Shown: piece by piece, positions 16,753 to 26,544 of the stretch
Position numbering within the stretch: the stretch's first letter is position 1
Layout: each line of letters opens with the position of its first letter
Source: Anaerolineales bacterium
GTDB lineage: Bacteria > Chloroflexota > Anaerolineae > Anaerolineales > UBA6663
NCBI GenBank assembly: GCA_020850595.1
Contig: JADZEK010000016.1
Location: 1 to 64,000 of the forward strand
Direction: 5' to 3'
DNA: 64,000 nucleotides
The notes under the pieces: model-generated
What the model saw: only the letters and a program-made list of their open reading frames with translations
Databases searched by the model: none
What the model was told of the DNA's origin: nothing
Translations under genes and position numbers: made by a program

Positions 16753-17763
16753 ATGACTGCTGCGCTGCCCACCGGAAAACTGCCGCCCGCGCTCCTCGCG
16801 CGCTTGCTGTCCCGCGCCCCCACCAACGACCCGGCCGTCTTCCTGCCGCCCGGCCCCGGCCTCGACTGCGCGGTGCTCGACCTGGGCGCCCGCTTGCTCG
16901 TCCTCAAGTCCGACCCCATCACCTTCGCCACCGACGCCATCGGCTGGTATCTAGTGCAGATCAACGTCAACGACCTCGCCACCACCGGCGCCGTGCCGCG
17001 CTGGCTGCTGCTGACCATGCTGCTGCCCGAGAGCTGTTCCTCCGTCCAGGTGGAAGCATGGGCCGAGCAGGTCTACGCCGCCTGCCGCGCGCTCCGCATA
17101 AACGTCATCGGCGGCCACACGGAGATCACCCATGGCCTCAGCCGCCCCATCCTCTCCGGCACGCTCATCGGCGAGGTCGCCCGCGACCGGCTCATCACCC
17201 CCCGTGGCGCACAGCCCGGCGACTGCGTGCTGCTGACCAAGGGCGTGCCCATCGAAGGCACTGCTCTCGCCGCTCGTGAGTTTGCGCCCCGGCTCTCTCA
17301 GGCGCTCTCGCCCGCCGAGTTAGCTGACGCCCAGGCTTACCTGACCCAACCCGGCATTTCTGTCCTGCGCGACGCGCAGATCGCCGCCGCCGCCGGCGCC
17401 GTCACCGCCATGCACGACCCGACCGAGGGCGGCCTGCTCAGCGCCCTGTGGGAGTTGGCCGAAGCCTCCGGCCACACCCTGCTCGTTGACCCCGCCTCCG
17501 TCCCCGTCCCGCCGCTTGCCGCGCGGGTATGCGCCGCGCTGGGCCTCGACCCGTTGGCGACCATCGCCTCCGGCGCGCTGCTCCTGACCGCTGCGCCCGG
17601 CGACGCCCCGGCCATCCGCGCCGCCCTCGGCGCCGCCGGTATCCTCTGCGCCCACATCGGCGCTGTGCGGGCGGGGCCGCCCGAGGCGCGTTCGGCCGCC
17701 GGCCTCCTCCCGCGTCCCGCCCGCGACGAAATCGCCCGCCTCTTCGATTCGGCCGCGCCCTGA
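16753..17763 (+). CDS. HypE-like AIR-synthase-related protein
   Basis: A 336-residue PurM-superfamily protein. The N-terminal half has DCAVLDLG, the phosphate/substrate loop NVNDLATTGAVP and GGHTEIT; the C-terminal half has HDPTEGGLLSAL and SGALLLTAAP. This matches hydrogenase maturation factor HypE and relatives such as ThiL and SelD. The C-terminal Cys-containing tail that accepts carbamoyl in true HypE is absent (the chain ends RLFDSAAP), and no other hyp genes are near, so it is probably an HypE paralog with another ATP-dependent role. It runs divergently from the MoxR operon. Confidence 0.8.
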   Translation: MTAALPTGKLPPALLARLLSRAPTNDPAVFLPPGPGLDCAVLDLGARLLVLKSDPITFATDAIGWYLVQINVNDLATTGAVPRWLLLTMLLPESCSSVQVEAWAEQVYAACRALRINVIGGHTEITHGLSRPILSGTLIGEVARDRLITPRGAQPGDCVLLTKGVPIEGTALAAREFAPRLSQALSPAELADAQAYLTQPGISVLRDAQIAAAAGAVTAMHDPTEGGLLSALWELAEASGHTLLVDPASVPVPPLAARVCAALGLDPLATIASGALLLTAAPGDAPAIRAALGAAGILCAHIGAVRAGPPEARSAAGLLPRPARDEIARLFDSAAP

Positions 17764-17860
17764 GCAGTGCCGGCTGATGTCCAGTGCCCGCGCCGGCGGT
17801 TGGGCCTGAGCATGGTACACTGCCGCCGTCAGCCTGGACCACTAGAGATCAGGAGCCGCC

Positions 17861-19216
17861 ATGACCACACCTGCCGGGCGGGTCTTTCCCGCCGGTTTCG
17901 TCTGGGGAGTTGCCACTTCTGCCTACCAAATTGAAGGCGCCGCTGCCGCTGACGGCAAAGGCCCGTCCATCTGGGATACGTTCTCGCACCAACCCGGCCA
18001 CACACGCGGCGGGGCCACCGGCGATATCGCCGTAGACCACTATCATCGTTACGCTGAAGACGTGCGCCTGATGGCCGAGCTTGGCCTGCCCACCTACCGC
18101 TTCTCCACCGCCTGGACGCGCGTCGTCCCCACCGGCAGCGGCCCGGCTAACCCGCTTGGCCTCGACTTCTACGACCGCCTTGTGGATGAACTACTCGCTC
18201 ACCACATCGAGCCTTACCTCACCCTTTTCCACTACGATCTGCCGCAGGCGCTGCAAGACGCCGGCGGCTGGCCCAACCGCGACACCGCCTACCGCTTCGC
18301 CGACTACGCCCACATCATGGCTGAGCGCCTCGGCGATCGCGTGACCCATTGGATCACGCACAACGAGCCGCTCGTCACCGCTTTCATGGGGCACCTCTCC
18401 GGCGAGCACGCGCCCGGCATCAAAGACCCCACCGCCGCTTTTCAGGCAGGCCACCACCTGCTGCTTTCGCATGGCCTGGCCTATGCCGCCATCCGCGGCG
18501 CAGCCAAGCGCCCGCCCACCATCGGCATCACCCTCAACCTCACGCCCATTCACCCCGCCTCCGACAGCGAAGCCGACGCGCAAGCCGCCGCTCGCGTGGA
18601 CATGCTCAGCAACCGCCTCTCCCTCGACCCGCTGCTCCGTGGCGCATACCCTCCAGAGCTGCAAGGGTTGTTGGAGTTAATGCTCGCCGGCGCCCTGCAT
18701 GAGGGCGACCTGGAGATCATCCGCCGCCTCGATTGGCTGGGCGTCAACTACTACTCGCGCGCCGTCGTGCGCTACGACCCTGATGTGGCCTTCGTGGAGG
18801 CCGGCCCCACGCGGCCGGTAGGTCACGAGTACTCGCAGATGTGGGAGATCTATCCGCCCGGCCTGTATGAGTTGCTCACGCGCATCTGGCGCGATTATGC
18901 GCCCTCCGCCGAGATCGTCGTGGCCGAGAACGGCGTCCCCGTGCCCGACGGCCTCGACTTCGACGGCCGTGTCCGCGACGAGCGCCGCATCCGCTACCTG
19001 CGCGACCATCTGGCCGAAGTGCAGCGCGCCGTCCAGGCCGGCGTGCCCGTGCGCGGTTATTTCGTCTGGTCGCTGCTCGACAACTTCGAGTGGGCCTTGG
19101 GCTACGGCATGCGCTTCGGCCTCATCTACGTAGACTACGAGACCCTCGCCCGCACCCTCAAAGACAGCGGCCGTTGGTACAGCCGCGTCATCGCCGCCAA
19201 CGCCTTGCCAGACTGA
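17861..19216 (+). CDS. glycoside hydrolase family 1 beta-glucosidase
   Basis: A 451-residue GH1 enzyme. It has the N-terminal FVWGVATSAYQIEGA signature, the acid/base glutamate in ITHNEP (usual TxNEP), NYYSR, the nucleophile glutamate in VVAENGV and the C-terminal WSLLDNFEWALGYGMRFGL with W-S-R near the end. It should hydrolyse beta-glucosides or related beta-glycosides in the cytoplasm, as no signal peptide is present. AGGAG lies 6 nt before the ATG. It converges with the xylose operon, and the region suggests plant sugar use. Confidence 0.93.
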   Translation: MTTPAGRVFPAGFVWGVATSAYQIEGAAAADGKGPSIWDTFSHQPGHTRGGATGDIAVDHYHRYAEDVRLMAELGLPTYRFSTAWTRVVPTGSGPANPLGLDFYDRLVDELLAHHIEPYLTLFHYDLPQALQDAGGWPNRDTAYRFADYAHIMAERLGDRVTHWITHNEPLVTAFMGHLSGEHAPGIKDPTAAFQAGHHLLLSHGLAYAAIRGAAKRPPTIGITLNLTPIHPASDSEADAQAAARVDMLSNRLSLDPLLRGAYPPELQGLLELMLAGALHEGDLEIIRRLDWLGVNYYSRAVVRYDPDVAFVEAGPTRPVGHEYSQMWEIYPPGLYELLTRIWRDYAPSAEIVVAENGVPVPDGLDFDGRVRDERRIRYLRDHLAEVQRAVQAGVPVRGYFVWSLLDNFEWALGYGMRFGLIYVDYETLARTLKDSGRWYSRVIAANALPD

Positions 19217-19253
19217 GGCTTCCAAAACTCGTTTTCCCCGCCTCAAACAACAA

Positions 19254-19283
19254 ACGCCGCCGGAGGGCAGCCCCCGGCGGCGT
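19254..19283. terminator. hairpin between convergent GH1 gene and xylB
   Basis: Perfect 10-bp stem (19254-19263 with 19274-19283) and a 10-nt loop. No clear T-run follows in either direction, but AAACAACAAA precedes it, which reads as a weak T-rich tail on the minus strand for xylB transcripts. Confidence 0.5.
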
Positions 19284-19386
19284 CGCGTGTCATGGCCGGC
19301 TATTTGTTTGTCCCCGTCGGCCGTGCCGGGTTCTGCCCGCCTCGACCGATTGCGCCCGTCTCCGCCGCACCGCCTCAGCGAGCGCC

Positions 19387-20877
19387 CTACGCCAGCGCCT
19401 GGAATGTCGGCTTGAGCGCCGGGTACAGCCCGCAGTAGTGCTGGTACACCGGCTCATACGCGGCGGCCGCCTCTGGCTGCGGCATGACCTCGCCCGTCAC
19501 GGTGACGCACGCCTCGCAGGCCGCGTCCACGCTCGACCACGCGCCCGCCCCCACGCCCGCCAGCAGCGCCGCGCCATAGGCCGCGCCCTCAGTCGTGTTC
19601 ACTGTCACCAGGCGCACGTTCAGCACGTCCGCCAAAATCTGCCGCCACAGCGCGCTGCGCGCCCCGCCGCCCGACACGCGCACCTGTTCCACCGGCGGCA
19701 GTCCCGCCGCCTTCATCAGCTCAAAGCTGTCGCGCAGGCCGCAGGCCACGCCTTCCAGCACCGCGCGCGTCAGGTGCGGCAGCCCATGGCGCACCGTCAG
19801 GCCCACGAACGCGGCGCGCGCCAGCGGGTCAGGGTGGGGGGTGCGCTCACCCGTCAGGTACGGCAGGAACAGCAGCCCCTCGCACCCCGCCGGTACATCT
19901 GCCGCCGGGGCCACCAGCGCGTCGAAGCTCTGCTCCGGCGCGAAGGTGTCGCGGTGCCAGCGCAGGCTGCCCGCCGCCGAGAGCATCACGCCCATCATGT
20001 GCCAGCGCCCCGGCACCGCATGGCAAAACGCATGCAGCCGCCCCTCCGGCTCGATCACCGGCATGGGCGAGGCCGCGAACACCACGCCGCTCGTGCCCAG
20101 GGTCAGCGCCACGATCCCGGCGCGCACCGCCCCTACGCCCACCCCCTGTGCGCTCTGGTCGCCGCCGCCCGCCACAATCGGCGTGCCTGCTTTCAGCCCC
20201 GTCGCGGCGGCGGCCTCGGCCGTCACCCGCCCGGTCACCTCCGGCCCCTCGAACAGCGGCGGCAGCCACGCACGCGGCAGGTCGAGCGCCGCCAGCACCT
20301 CTGCCGACCAGTCGCGCCGCCGCACGTCCACCAGCAGTGTGCCCGCGCCGTCGGCTACGTCCATCGCGTACGCGCCGCTCAGCCGCAGCCGCACATAATC
20401 CTTGGGCAGCAGCATGTGCCGCACCCGTGCGTACACCTCCGGCTCGTTATCGCGCACCCACAGGATTTTGGGCGCGGTGAAGCCCGTCAGCGCGTCGTTG
20501 CCCGTCAGTTGGATCAGCCGTTCGCGCCCCACGCGCGCGCGAATGGCGTCACACTGCGCGCCGGTGCGCTGGTCGTTCCACAAGATAGCCGGCCGCAGCA
20601 CCTGCCCATGCTCATCCAGCATCACCAGGCCGTGCATCTGGCCCGTCAGCCCCACGGCCGCCACGTCCGCCCCCGTCAGCCCGGCCTGGGCCAGCACCGC
20701 GCGGATAGCCGCCGTCGCGCCCGTCCACCACAGCGCCGCGTCCTGCTCGCTCCATAGCGGGCGCGGCGTGTCGTAGGGATACTCACTGGCAGCCACGGCC
20801 ACCACACGCCCGGTCGCGTCGGCCAGCAGCGCCTTGGTCGCCGTGGTCGAGACGTCTATGCCTAGAAAGACGCTCAC
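19387..20877 (-). CDS. xylB: xylulokinase
   Basis: A 496-residue FGGY-family kinase phosphorylating D-xylulose. It begins [15 protein letters not shown] (phosphate loop), then [24 protein letters not shown] and, in the C-terminal domain, [11 protein letters not shown] and [18 protein letters not shown] (adenosine-binding). Length and motifs are typical of XylB. It overlaps the xylA stop by 4 nt, forming the xylA-xylB operon. Confidence 0.95.
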   Translation of the reverse strand: MSVFLGIDVSTTATKALLADATGRVVAVAASEYPYDTPRPLWSEQDAALWWTGATAAIRAVLAQAGLTGADVAAVGLTGQMHGLVMLDEHGQVLRPAILWNDQRTGAQCDAIRARVGRERLIQLTGNDALTGFTAPKILWVRDNEPEVYARVRHMLLPKDYVRLRLSGAYAMDVADGAGTLLVDVRRRDWSAEVLAALDLPRAWLPPLFEGPEVTGRVTAEAAAATGLKAGTPIVAGGGDQSAQGVGVGAVRAGIVALTLGTSGVVFAASPMPVIEPEGRLHAFCHAVPGRWHMMGVMLSAAGSLRWHRDTFAPEQSFDALVAPAADVPAGCEGLLFLPYLTGERTPHPDPLARAAFVGLTVRHGLPHLTRAVLEGVACGLRDSFELMKAAGLPPVEQVRVSGGGARSALWRQILADVLNVRLVTVNTTEGAAYGAALLAGVGAGAWSSVDAACEACVTVTGEVMPQPEAAAAYEPVYQHYCGLYPALKPTFQALA

Positions 20878-22043
20878 CGTGCCCCCAGTAGCAAGTCGAA
20901 CACCAGTTGGTCCAGGCGCTCATAGCCCAGCCCGCGCTTGCCCAGCGCCTCGCGGTCGAAGCGGTGCGCCTTCAGCGCTGTCGCCGTTGCGCGGGTATAC
21001 GGCTGGCCCAATCCGGCCACCGGGCTGCTGCCGCTGTTGACCTCGGCCAGCGCCGCCTGAATTTCCGCGTCGGCCTGGAAGCGCGCCGACTTCTCCTTCA
21101 AGATCAGGTAGCTGCGCATACAGCCGGCCGCGAACGCCTTCACGCCCGCCTGGTCCTCGGTGCGGTAAGCGTGCGCGTCAAAGTGGCGCGGCCCGTCATA
21201 GCCGTGGCTTTCCAGGAAGTGCACCAGGAAGAAGGCCTGCTTAAGGTTGTGGCTGCCGAAGCGAAAGTCCTGGTCGTAGCGCGCGAAGTTCTGGTCGTTC
21301 AGGTCAATGTGGAACAACTTGCCCGCATCCCACGCTTGGGCCACCGCGTGCAGGAAGTTCAGCCCGGCCATGTGCTCGTGCGCCATCTCCGGGTTCACGC
21401 CCACCATGCTCGGGTCGTCCAGCGTCTGAATGAAGCCCAGCATCGCGCCCGTCGTCGGCAGGTAAATGTCGCCGCGCGGCTCGTTGGGCTTGGCCTCCAG
21501 CGCGAACTTCAGGTCGTAGCCCTGGTCTTTCACATAGGCGCACAGGAAGTTCATCGCCTCGCGCTGGCGTTTCACCGCGTCGAGCGGGTTTTTCGTGGCG
21601 TCGCTCTCGGTGCCCTCGCGTCCGCCCCAGAACACGTAGATCTTCGCGCCCAGTTCCACGCCCAGGTCAATGGCCTGCATGGTTTTTTGCAGCGCATAGG
21701 CCCGCACCTGCGGGTCGTTGGCCGTGAACGCTCCGTCCTTGAACGCCGGGTCACTGAACAGGTTGGTCGTCGCCATTGGCACGATCACGCCGTAGTCGTT
21801 CAGCGCCTGCTTGAAGTCCTTCACAATCTGGTCACGTTCGGCGGCGGTGGCGTCAATCGGCACCAGGTCGTTGTCGTGCAAGTTCACTCCCCACGCACCC
21901 ACCTCGCCCAGTAGTTTCACCAGGTTCACGGGCGAAACCACCTCTCGCACCGGGTGTCCGAACGGGTCGCGGCCGATGTTGCCCACTGTCCACAATCCAA
22001 AGCTGAATTTGTGCGCCGCCTGCGGCTGAAACGCGTCAGTCAT
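20874..22043 (-). CDS. xylA: xylose isomerase
   Basis: A 389-residue TIM-barrel isomerase converting D-xylose to D-xylulose. It shows [10 protein letters not shown], the substrate-region GVNLHDND, the [11 protein letters not shown] signature, [12 protein letters not shown] (metal ligand Glu), [17 protein letters not shown] and HIDLNDQ. Lengths near 390 match the class I type common in Actinobacteria and Thermus. An AAGGAG ribosome-binding site precedes the ATG, and the promoter carries a palindromic operator. Confidence 0.95.
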   Translation of the reverse strand: MTDAFQPQAAHKFSFGLWTVGNIGRDPFGHPVREVVSPVNLVKLLGEVGAWGVNLHDNDLVPIDATAAERDQIVKDFKQALNDYGVIVPMATTNLFSDPAFKDGAFTANDPQVRAYALQKTMQAIDLGVELGAKIYVFWGGREGTESDATKNPLDAVKRQREAMNFLCAYVKDQGYDLKFALEAKPNEPRGDIYLPTTGAMLGFIQTLDDPSMVGVNPEMAHEHMAGLNFLHAVAQAWDAGKLFHIDLNDQNFARYDQDFRFGSHNLKQAFFLVHFLESHGYDGPRHFDAHAYRTEDQAGVKAFAAGCMRSYLILKEKSARFQADAEIQAALAEVNSGSSPVAGLGQPYTRATATALKAHRFDREALGKRGLGYERLDQLVFDLLLGAR

Positions 22044-22108
22044 CGTGCCTCTCCTTCACCCCGCTGCGGGTGAAAATGGGTTGAACGTAGTTGTCTGCTT
22101 GCTGCCCA

Positions 22109-22140
22109 ATGATAGGGGTGATCTAGCCAAGTTGCAACTT
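22109..22140 (-). promoter_or_regulatory. xylA promoter with palindromic operator over the -35
   Basis: Minus strand -35 TTGCAA (22132-22137), 17-bp spacer, -10 TATCAT (22109-22114). The -35 lies in a perfect 12-bp palindrome AAGTTGCAACTT (22129-22140), placed so that a bound repressor would block RNA polymerase. A ROK- or LacI-type regulator is likely, but none is encoded nearby. Confidence 0.65.
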
Positions 22141-22253
22141 TGCTTCACTTCGCAGAATGCAGGTTTCGTTTAACTCTGCGGCCAGTTTTCGCCCGCCGCT
22201 GTCTGCCACTGCCGACCGCATCCACCGGCCGCAGCCGGGCCGAAGCGCAAAGC

Positions 22254-22279
22254 GGCCGGCCATGGGGCATTGGCCGGCC
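22254..22279. terminator. strong hairpin downstream of the USP-like gene
   Basis: Perfect 9-bp GGCCGGCCA stem with an 8-nt loop. The minus-strand tail has only GCTTTGC, so termination there would be inefficient. The remaining gap to xylA holds the xylA promoter and nothing else recognised. Confidence 0.4.
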
Positions 22280-22317
22280 TGCGAGGATCGTCGTATTAGC
22301 TGGAGGATGGGGCGCGG

Positions 22318-23040
22318 CTACCCGCTGAGGCGGTTCCAGCCCCACAGCAGGGCGAACTCGATGACGACGCTGACGCTCACGAGCAAACTGACCAGGGGGC
22401 GGCCGGGCAGTTGCAGCAGCGCGGCCTGGAGCGCGAAGAACACGGCTATGATGGCGACGAGCAACCCGCTGTTAAATAGGCGCGCGCCCCAGTTCAGCGC
22501 CGGGCGCTGCGGCCGCGGCACGAACCCCGTGAGTACGTACACCGGGGCCTCTAGCGCCGCCAGCAGCGCCGCCGCCAACGGCTGCGCCATCGGCCCCCAC
22601 CGCCGCACGCGCAGTTCGCTGTGCGCCACGATCAAATCGCCGGGCCGCCACACCCCGCGCAGCGCAGGCAGCCACCCCGCGCCTAGCGCCGGCCGCGCGC
22701 TCACCGCCACGCCCTCGTCGCGCGTCAACGCTGCCAGGTTAGCCAGCCGCCGCCGCAGTTGCGCCTCGGTCTCTGCTCCCGCCGTCCAGCCTAAATACAG
22801 CACGGCCAGATGGCGCGGCGCGGCCAGCCGCCAAATGTGCCGTGCCAGCGCCGCCTCGTCCAGGTCTACGTTCGGCACCAGCACCACCAGCCGCGTCGGC
22901 GTGGGCAAAGCCGCGTTGCTCGGCAGAAGCAACCGGCCCGGTTCCATCCCGGCCGGCGCGTAAGCCGCGGCCCGTTCTGCCACCCGTGCTGCTTGCTGGT
23001 CGTCTCGCGCCGCCGCCCGGCCGATTGCCCTGGTCGCCAT
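22318..23040 (-). CDS. USP-like domain protein with two C-terminal membrane helices
   Basis: 240 residues. Residues 50-165 read like a universal-stress-type alpha/beta fold: RLVVLVPNVDLDEAAL, LAVLYLGW and GDLIVAHSELRVRRWGP. Two hydrophobic helices follow, LLVAIIAVFFALQAALL and LVSLLVSVSVVIEFALLWGW, that would anchor it in the membrane with the soluble domain cytoplasmic. No ATP-binding GxxG(S/T) USP motif is clear. It follows the GAP1-like gene but a terminator separates them. Function unknown. Confidence 0.6.
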   Translation of the reverse strand: MATRAIGRAAARDDQQAARVAERAAAYAPAGMEPGRLLLPSNAALPTPTRLVVLVPNVDLDEAALARHIWRLAAPRHLAVLYLGWTAGAETEAQLRRRLANLAALTRDEGVAVSARPALGAGWLPALRGVWRPGDLIVAHSELRVRRWGPMAQPLAAALLAALEAPVYVLTGFVPRPQRPALNWGARLFNSGLLVAIIAVFFALQAALLQLPGRPLVSLLVSVSVVIEFALLWGWNRLSG

Positions 23041-23130
23041 CTGTGCCGCCTTTCTTCCCGTCCGTCGGCCTCAGCATAAGGGCGGGCCATAAAGCCCAAG
23101 GAAAGAAATGCGGCAATGCCATTAAGCACA

Positions 23131-23156
23131 AATAAAAGCCCGCTAACCTGGCGGGC
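23131..23156 (-). terminator. terminator of the GAP1-like gene
   Basis: Stem GCCCGC (23138-23143) with GCGGGC (23151-23156), followed on the minus strand by TTTTATT (23131-23137). It sits 22 bp after the stop of the gene at 23178. Confidence 0.75.
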
Positions 23157-23177
23157 CATAGATCACGCCGGCGGTTG

Positions 23178-26100
23178 TTATCCTAAAGCCCGAATCCACA
23201 CCATCGCCCCCACGATCACGACCACCATCACCACCGCCACGGCCACAATCACCATCCACAACCACGCCGCGCTGTCCCCGCCCCGCGGCGGCGGCGCGCT
23301 TCCCGGCAGCGCCAACTGCCCCAGCAGGGGCGTCATCTCCCCCGCGTTCACCTCTGCCGCCGTCTCAGCCTCCGGCGGCGGTGGTGGTGGCGTCGCCGGC
23401 CTTAAGTTGATCGGAGGCCTCCCCGGTGCCGGCGCTGCCCGCTCCTCCGCCGGTTCCGTCGGCGGCGGAAAGTCACCATCGGCCGGTATCGGCGCGGGCA
23501 TCGCCGCCCCTCGTGGCGCGCGCCGTGCGCCCGACGCCTTCAGCCGCGCCTCCAGCTTGTAGGCGTTCGTCCGCCGCGATAGTTCCGCGTCTATCCATCG
23601 GCCCACCGGCGCTAGCTCCGGCGCCTCGGCCACAATCTGTTGGCGCAGATAGCTCAGCACTGCATCCGGCAGCGCCGCCAGGTGCGGCGTCACCTCACCA
23701 CCTGCACCCGGCGCCTCCCGGGTGAGCTGTAAGCCCGCCCGCAGCAACTCGGCGGCTCGCGCCCGCAAGTCCGCGTTCGCTTCCTTCAGGTGGAACGTTG
23801 CCAGCGGCAGCAGGTCAGTCGCCGGGTTGGGTCGCTGCGTGGGTTCGGCCAGCAGCGCGAACACCCGCCGCACGTCAATCTGGTGTTCCGCGAATGTCTC
23901 GGTCAGTGCGCGGTTCTGCCAGCCGCCCGCCACCTCCAGAAACGCCGCTAATCGCGACCCGGCGGACAGCCTCAGCGTCGCGGCTTGTCCCCGGCACCGC
24001 TCCACTAGCGCCAGGTAGTCGTTTAGCGCCAGCGCGTCCGGCGCCGAGCCTTCGTCCTCCACCAGCAGATGCCATAGCAGCGCCTCATCCGCTTGCGGCA
24101 ACTCCGCCAGCCGTTGGAACAGCACGTCCTTGCCGCCATTGGCGCGGTACGGCCCGCGCCGCGCCCCACTCGCGGCCCGCGCCCAGCCCAGCGCCTCGCC
24201 TGCCGTCAGCCCTTGCATGGCGGGCGCTTGCGTGGCCGAGGCCGCCACCGTCGCCATAATATCGTTGCTCTCCGGCAAGTGCTCAATCAGGAACGCCACA
24301 TCCTCCGTCGCCAGCGCTAGCGGCCCCACCTCCGACCGGAACTTGCTTTCCAGCCAGCCGCCCAACACCGTCGCGTATAGCGCCTCGTCGGCCCCCGCCT
24401 GCCCCGGCGGCGTGCAGGCCGCCAGCAGTGACATCGCCAGCGCCTCGCGCCCCAGCATGAAATTCAACTGTGGCCCCGCCGCCCGCAGCGCCGCCGTCGG
24501 AAGCCTCTGCGCCGCTGCCCACCACGCCGGCAGTTGCTCCGGCATCGCCAGCGCTTCGTTGAACAGCCACCACTCAGCCAGCGCCGCATCGTGTTCGGCG
24601 GTTGCCAGGCAGGCCTGCCACACAAAGGGCAGCAGGTCTTTCGGCAGCGCCCGCAGCAGCGCTCCCACCTGGGCCGCGGCCGCTTCGCTCTCCGCCTCCG
24701 GCAGCGCCGCCCGTTGCGCTAGCGCCAACGCCCGCCCGTCCTCCAGCAGCGCCCGCCAAGCCCGGCCCTCGCGCGCCAGTTGCGGATACCAATCTGGCTC
24801 CACCACGCGCCGCAGCAGCGCCGTGTAGCGCTTGAAATCGCCCTGCCCGGCGTGCTGCCACAGCCACAGCAGCCCGACCAGGTCGCGCGCCCGATCCACG
24901 ATCGCCAGCGCCTCGTCGAACAGCTCCGTATCCGCCGGCATCACCTCCGCCAGGGCCTCGGCCAGCGCCGCGCCGCGTCGCCGCAGGAACAGCGCCTCCA
25001 GCAGCGGCGTCCCGCCCGCCAGTGCCAGTGTGCCAATGGCGGCGGGCTGGCTGCGGCCGCTCATGGGCAATCTCCGCGCTCGCAGCAAGTCGGCCAGCAG
25101 TTGCGCCTGATCGTCCGGCGTGCCCACGTCCAGCGAGGTCTCTGGGCTTTTCGCCAGCGCCGCGCGCAGCAGCGCTCGCACGCCCTCCTCGTCGCGCGCC
25201 GCCCGCGGCCCAGCCAGGTGCGCAGGCGCGTACAGCACCATTTGCCCGTGCGCCGCGTCGAACGCCAGTTGCAGCAGGTCCAGCCGCAGCTCTCGCGGCA
25301 GGTCGGCCTGCCGCAGCAGCGCCAGCGCGTCTTCGCGTGGGACGCGCCGCAGCAGGTTCAACCGCCGCTCGCCCAGCCGCGCCATCTCGGGGTACAGCCG
25401 CAGCGCGTCCGCTCCCGCCAGCGGCGCAGCCTGTTTCTCGATCCTAAACAGGTCTACCGCCTCGGCCGCCGCGAACTGCCCCCCTAGCAGCCCTGGCAGC
25501 GCTGTGTCATACAGGGCCTCGTGCCCCAGCGCGCTCACGGCCGCAAAGTAGTCATCGCCGAAGCGCGCGTCCGCCGGCCCCGGCTCGAAGACCCGCTCCG
25601 GCGGCAGCGGCGCGGGCGCATCTGGCGGCAGTCGAAACAGCCGCAAGGTTACGTTCTGTACGCTCACGTAATCCAGCGCCCACGACAGCACGCCCAGCCG
25701 CGGCAGCACCCAATACTGCACCGCCTCCACCAGCTTCAGCTTCTCCAGCAGGTCTTGCTCCGGCAGCGGCACGCTGATGGCCTGCGGCTTCAGCGCCTGC
25801 CCGGCCTTACGCGCCGCCGCTGCGTCTGCCGCCGCGGTTTCTGCTGCCGCCCTACCGGCCGCCGCGATCAGCGCGTTGGTGACGAAGCGCACGGCCTCCG
25901 GCGCGGGGGCCAGCGGGTCCAGCCGGTCGAGCGTTGGCGTCCATTCGGCGGCGTCTTGGTCTTGAACGTAATCAGGCAGCCAGCCACGCGCCTCCGGGCT
26001 GCGCGCCCCCAGCGCCAGCCCGCTGTACAGCGCCGTGCGCGCCGTGAACGCCTGCTCGATCTGCTCGCGGCTCAGCAGCACAAAGCGCGTTTGGTTGAAC

Positions 26101-26390
26101 GGCCGGTCGGTGCGGGGGTCGGCGCTCAGTTCGCCCTCGCGACGGCGCTGCACCAGCGTGTACAGGTAGCCGCCCTCGAACATCAGCAGCGCCGCCGACA
26201 CGCTGCCGATCTGCCGGGCAAAAGAGGAGGTTTCGGGGAAGACCAGGCCGCGGGTGAAGAGCTGCGGCCCGTAGCGCGCCACCTCCACGTCGGAGGCGGC
26301 CAGCACGCTGAAGTCTAGCGCGCCGTTCGGCACGAACACCTTGCCGTAATCCACATACCGGGTGGCGAAGGGCGTGTGTGGGCGGATCAC
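23178..26390 (-). CDS. large GTPase-associated protein (GAP1-like) with C-terminal membrane anchor
   Basis: 1070 residues. An N-terminal beta-rich domain (about 1-170) has YVDYGKVFVPNGALDFSVLAAS and GGYLYTLVQRR. A long Ala/Leu-rich helical region follows (about 200-980), then a Pro-rich linker near residue 1020 and a single C-terminal transmembrane helix (WLWMVIVAVAVVMVVVIVGAMVW). This architecture, and the directly upstream small GTPase, resemble GTPase-associated protein 1 of the GTPase-centred conflict systems described in bacteria; the match is from memory and by layout. The soluble part would face the cytoplasm. A REP-like repeat lies between it and the GTPase gene. Confidence 0.6.
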   Translation of the reverse strand: MIRPHTPFATRYVDYGKVFVPNGALDFSVLAASDVEVARYGPQLFTRGLVFPETSSFARQIGSVSAALLMFEGGYLYTLVQRRREGELSADPRTDRPFNQTRFVLLSREQIEQAFTARTALYSGLALGARSPEARGWLPDYVQDQDAAEWTPTLDRLDPLAPAPEAVRFVTNALIAAAGRAAAETAAADAAAARKAGQALKPQAISVPLPEQDLLEKLKLVEAVQYWVLPRLGVLSWALDYVSVQNVTLRLFRLPPDAPAPLPPERVFEPGPADARFGDDYFAAVSALGHEALYDTALPGLLGGQFAAAEAVDLFRIEKQAAPLAGADALRLYPEMARLGERRLNLLRRVPREDALALLRQADLPRELRLDLLQLAFDAAHGQMVLYAPAHLAGPRAARDEEGVRALLRAALAKSPETSLDVGTPDDQAQLLADLLRARRLPMSGRSQPAAIGTLALAGGTPLLEALFLRRRGAALAEALAEVMPADTELFDEALAIVDRARDLVGLLWLWQHAGQGDFKRYTALLRRVVEPDWYPQLAREGRAWRALLEDGRALALAQRAALPEAESEAAAAQVGALLRALPKDLLPFVWQACLATAEHDAALAEWWLFNEALAMPEQLPAWWAAAQRLPTAALRAAGPQLNFMLGREALAMSLLAACTPPGQAGADEALYATVLGGWLESKFRSEVGPLALATEDVAFLIEHLPESNDIMATVAASATQAPAMQGLTAGEALGWARAASGARRGPYRANGGKDVLFQRLAELPQADEALLWHLLVEDEGSAPDALALNDYLALVERCRGQAATLRLSAGSRLAAFLEVAGGWQNRALTETFAEHQIDVRRVFALLAEPTQRPNPATDLLPLATFHLKEANADLRARAAELLRAGLQLTREAPGAGGEVTPHLAALPDAVLSYLRQQIVAEAPELAPVGRWIDAELSRRTNAYKLEARLKASGARRAPRGAAMPAPIPADGDFPPPTEPAEERAAPAPGRPPINLRPATPPPPPPEAETAAEVNAGEMTPLLGQLALPGSAPPPRGGDSAAWLWMVIVAVAVVMVVVIVGAMVWIRALG

Positions 26391-26464
26391 AGTTGATCCT
26401 CACCAGGCCGTTGGCTGCAGCGCGGCCTCGCATTGGAGGTTGTCACCTGGAGGCCAATCAGCCA

Positions 26465-26508
26465 GGCACCCCCCTTCCCGCCCGGGGAAGGGAGCTGGGG
26501 GTTAGGTC
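26465..26508 (+). repeat. REP-like palindromic repeat, copy A
   Basis: G/C-rich unit starting GGCACCCCCCTTCCC, with a CTTCCC/GGGAAG stem, and ending GGGGGTTAGGTC. It lies between the GTPase and GAP1-like genes. The same unit, in the same orientation, recurs at 45586 and 47583, with variants at 27622, 29290 and 36923. Confidence 0.75.
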
Positions 26509-26544
26509 TACTCGGTGTGAACCGCACCACCATGGAGCATGCAC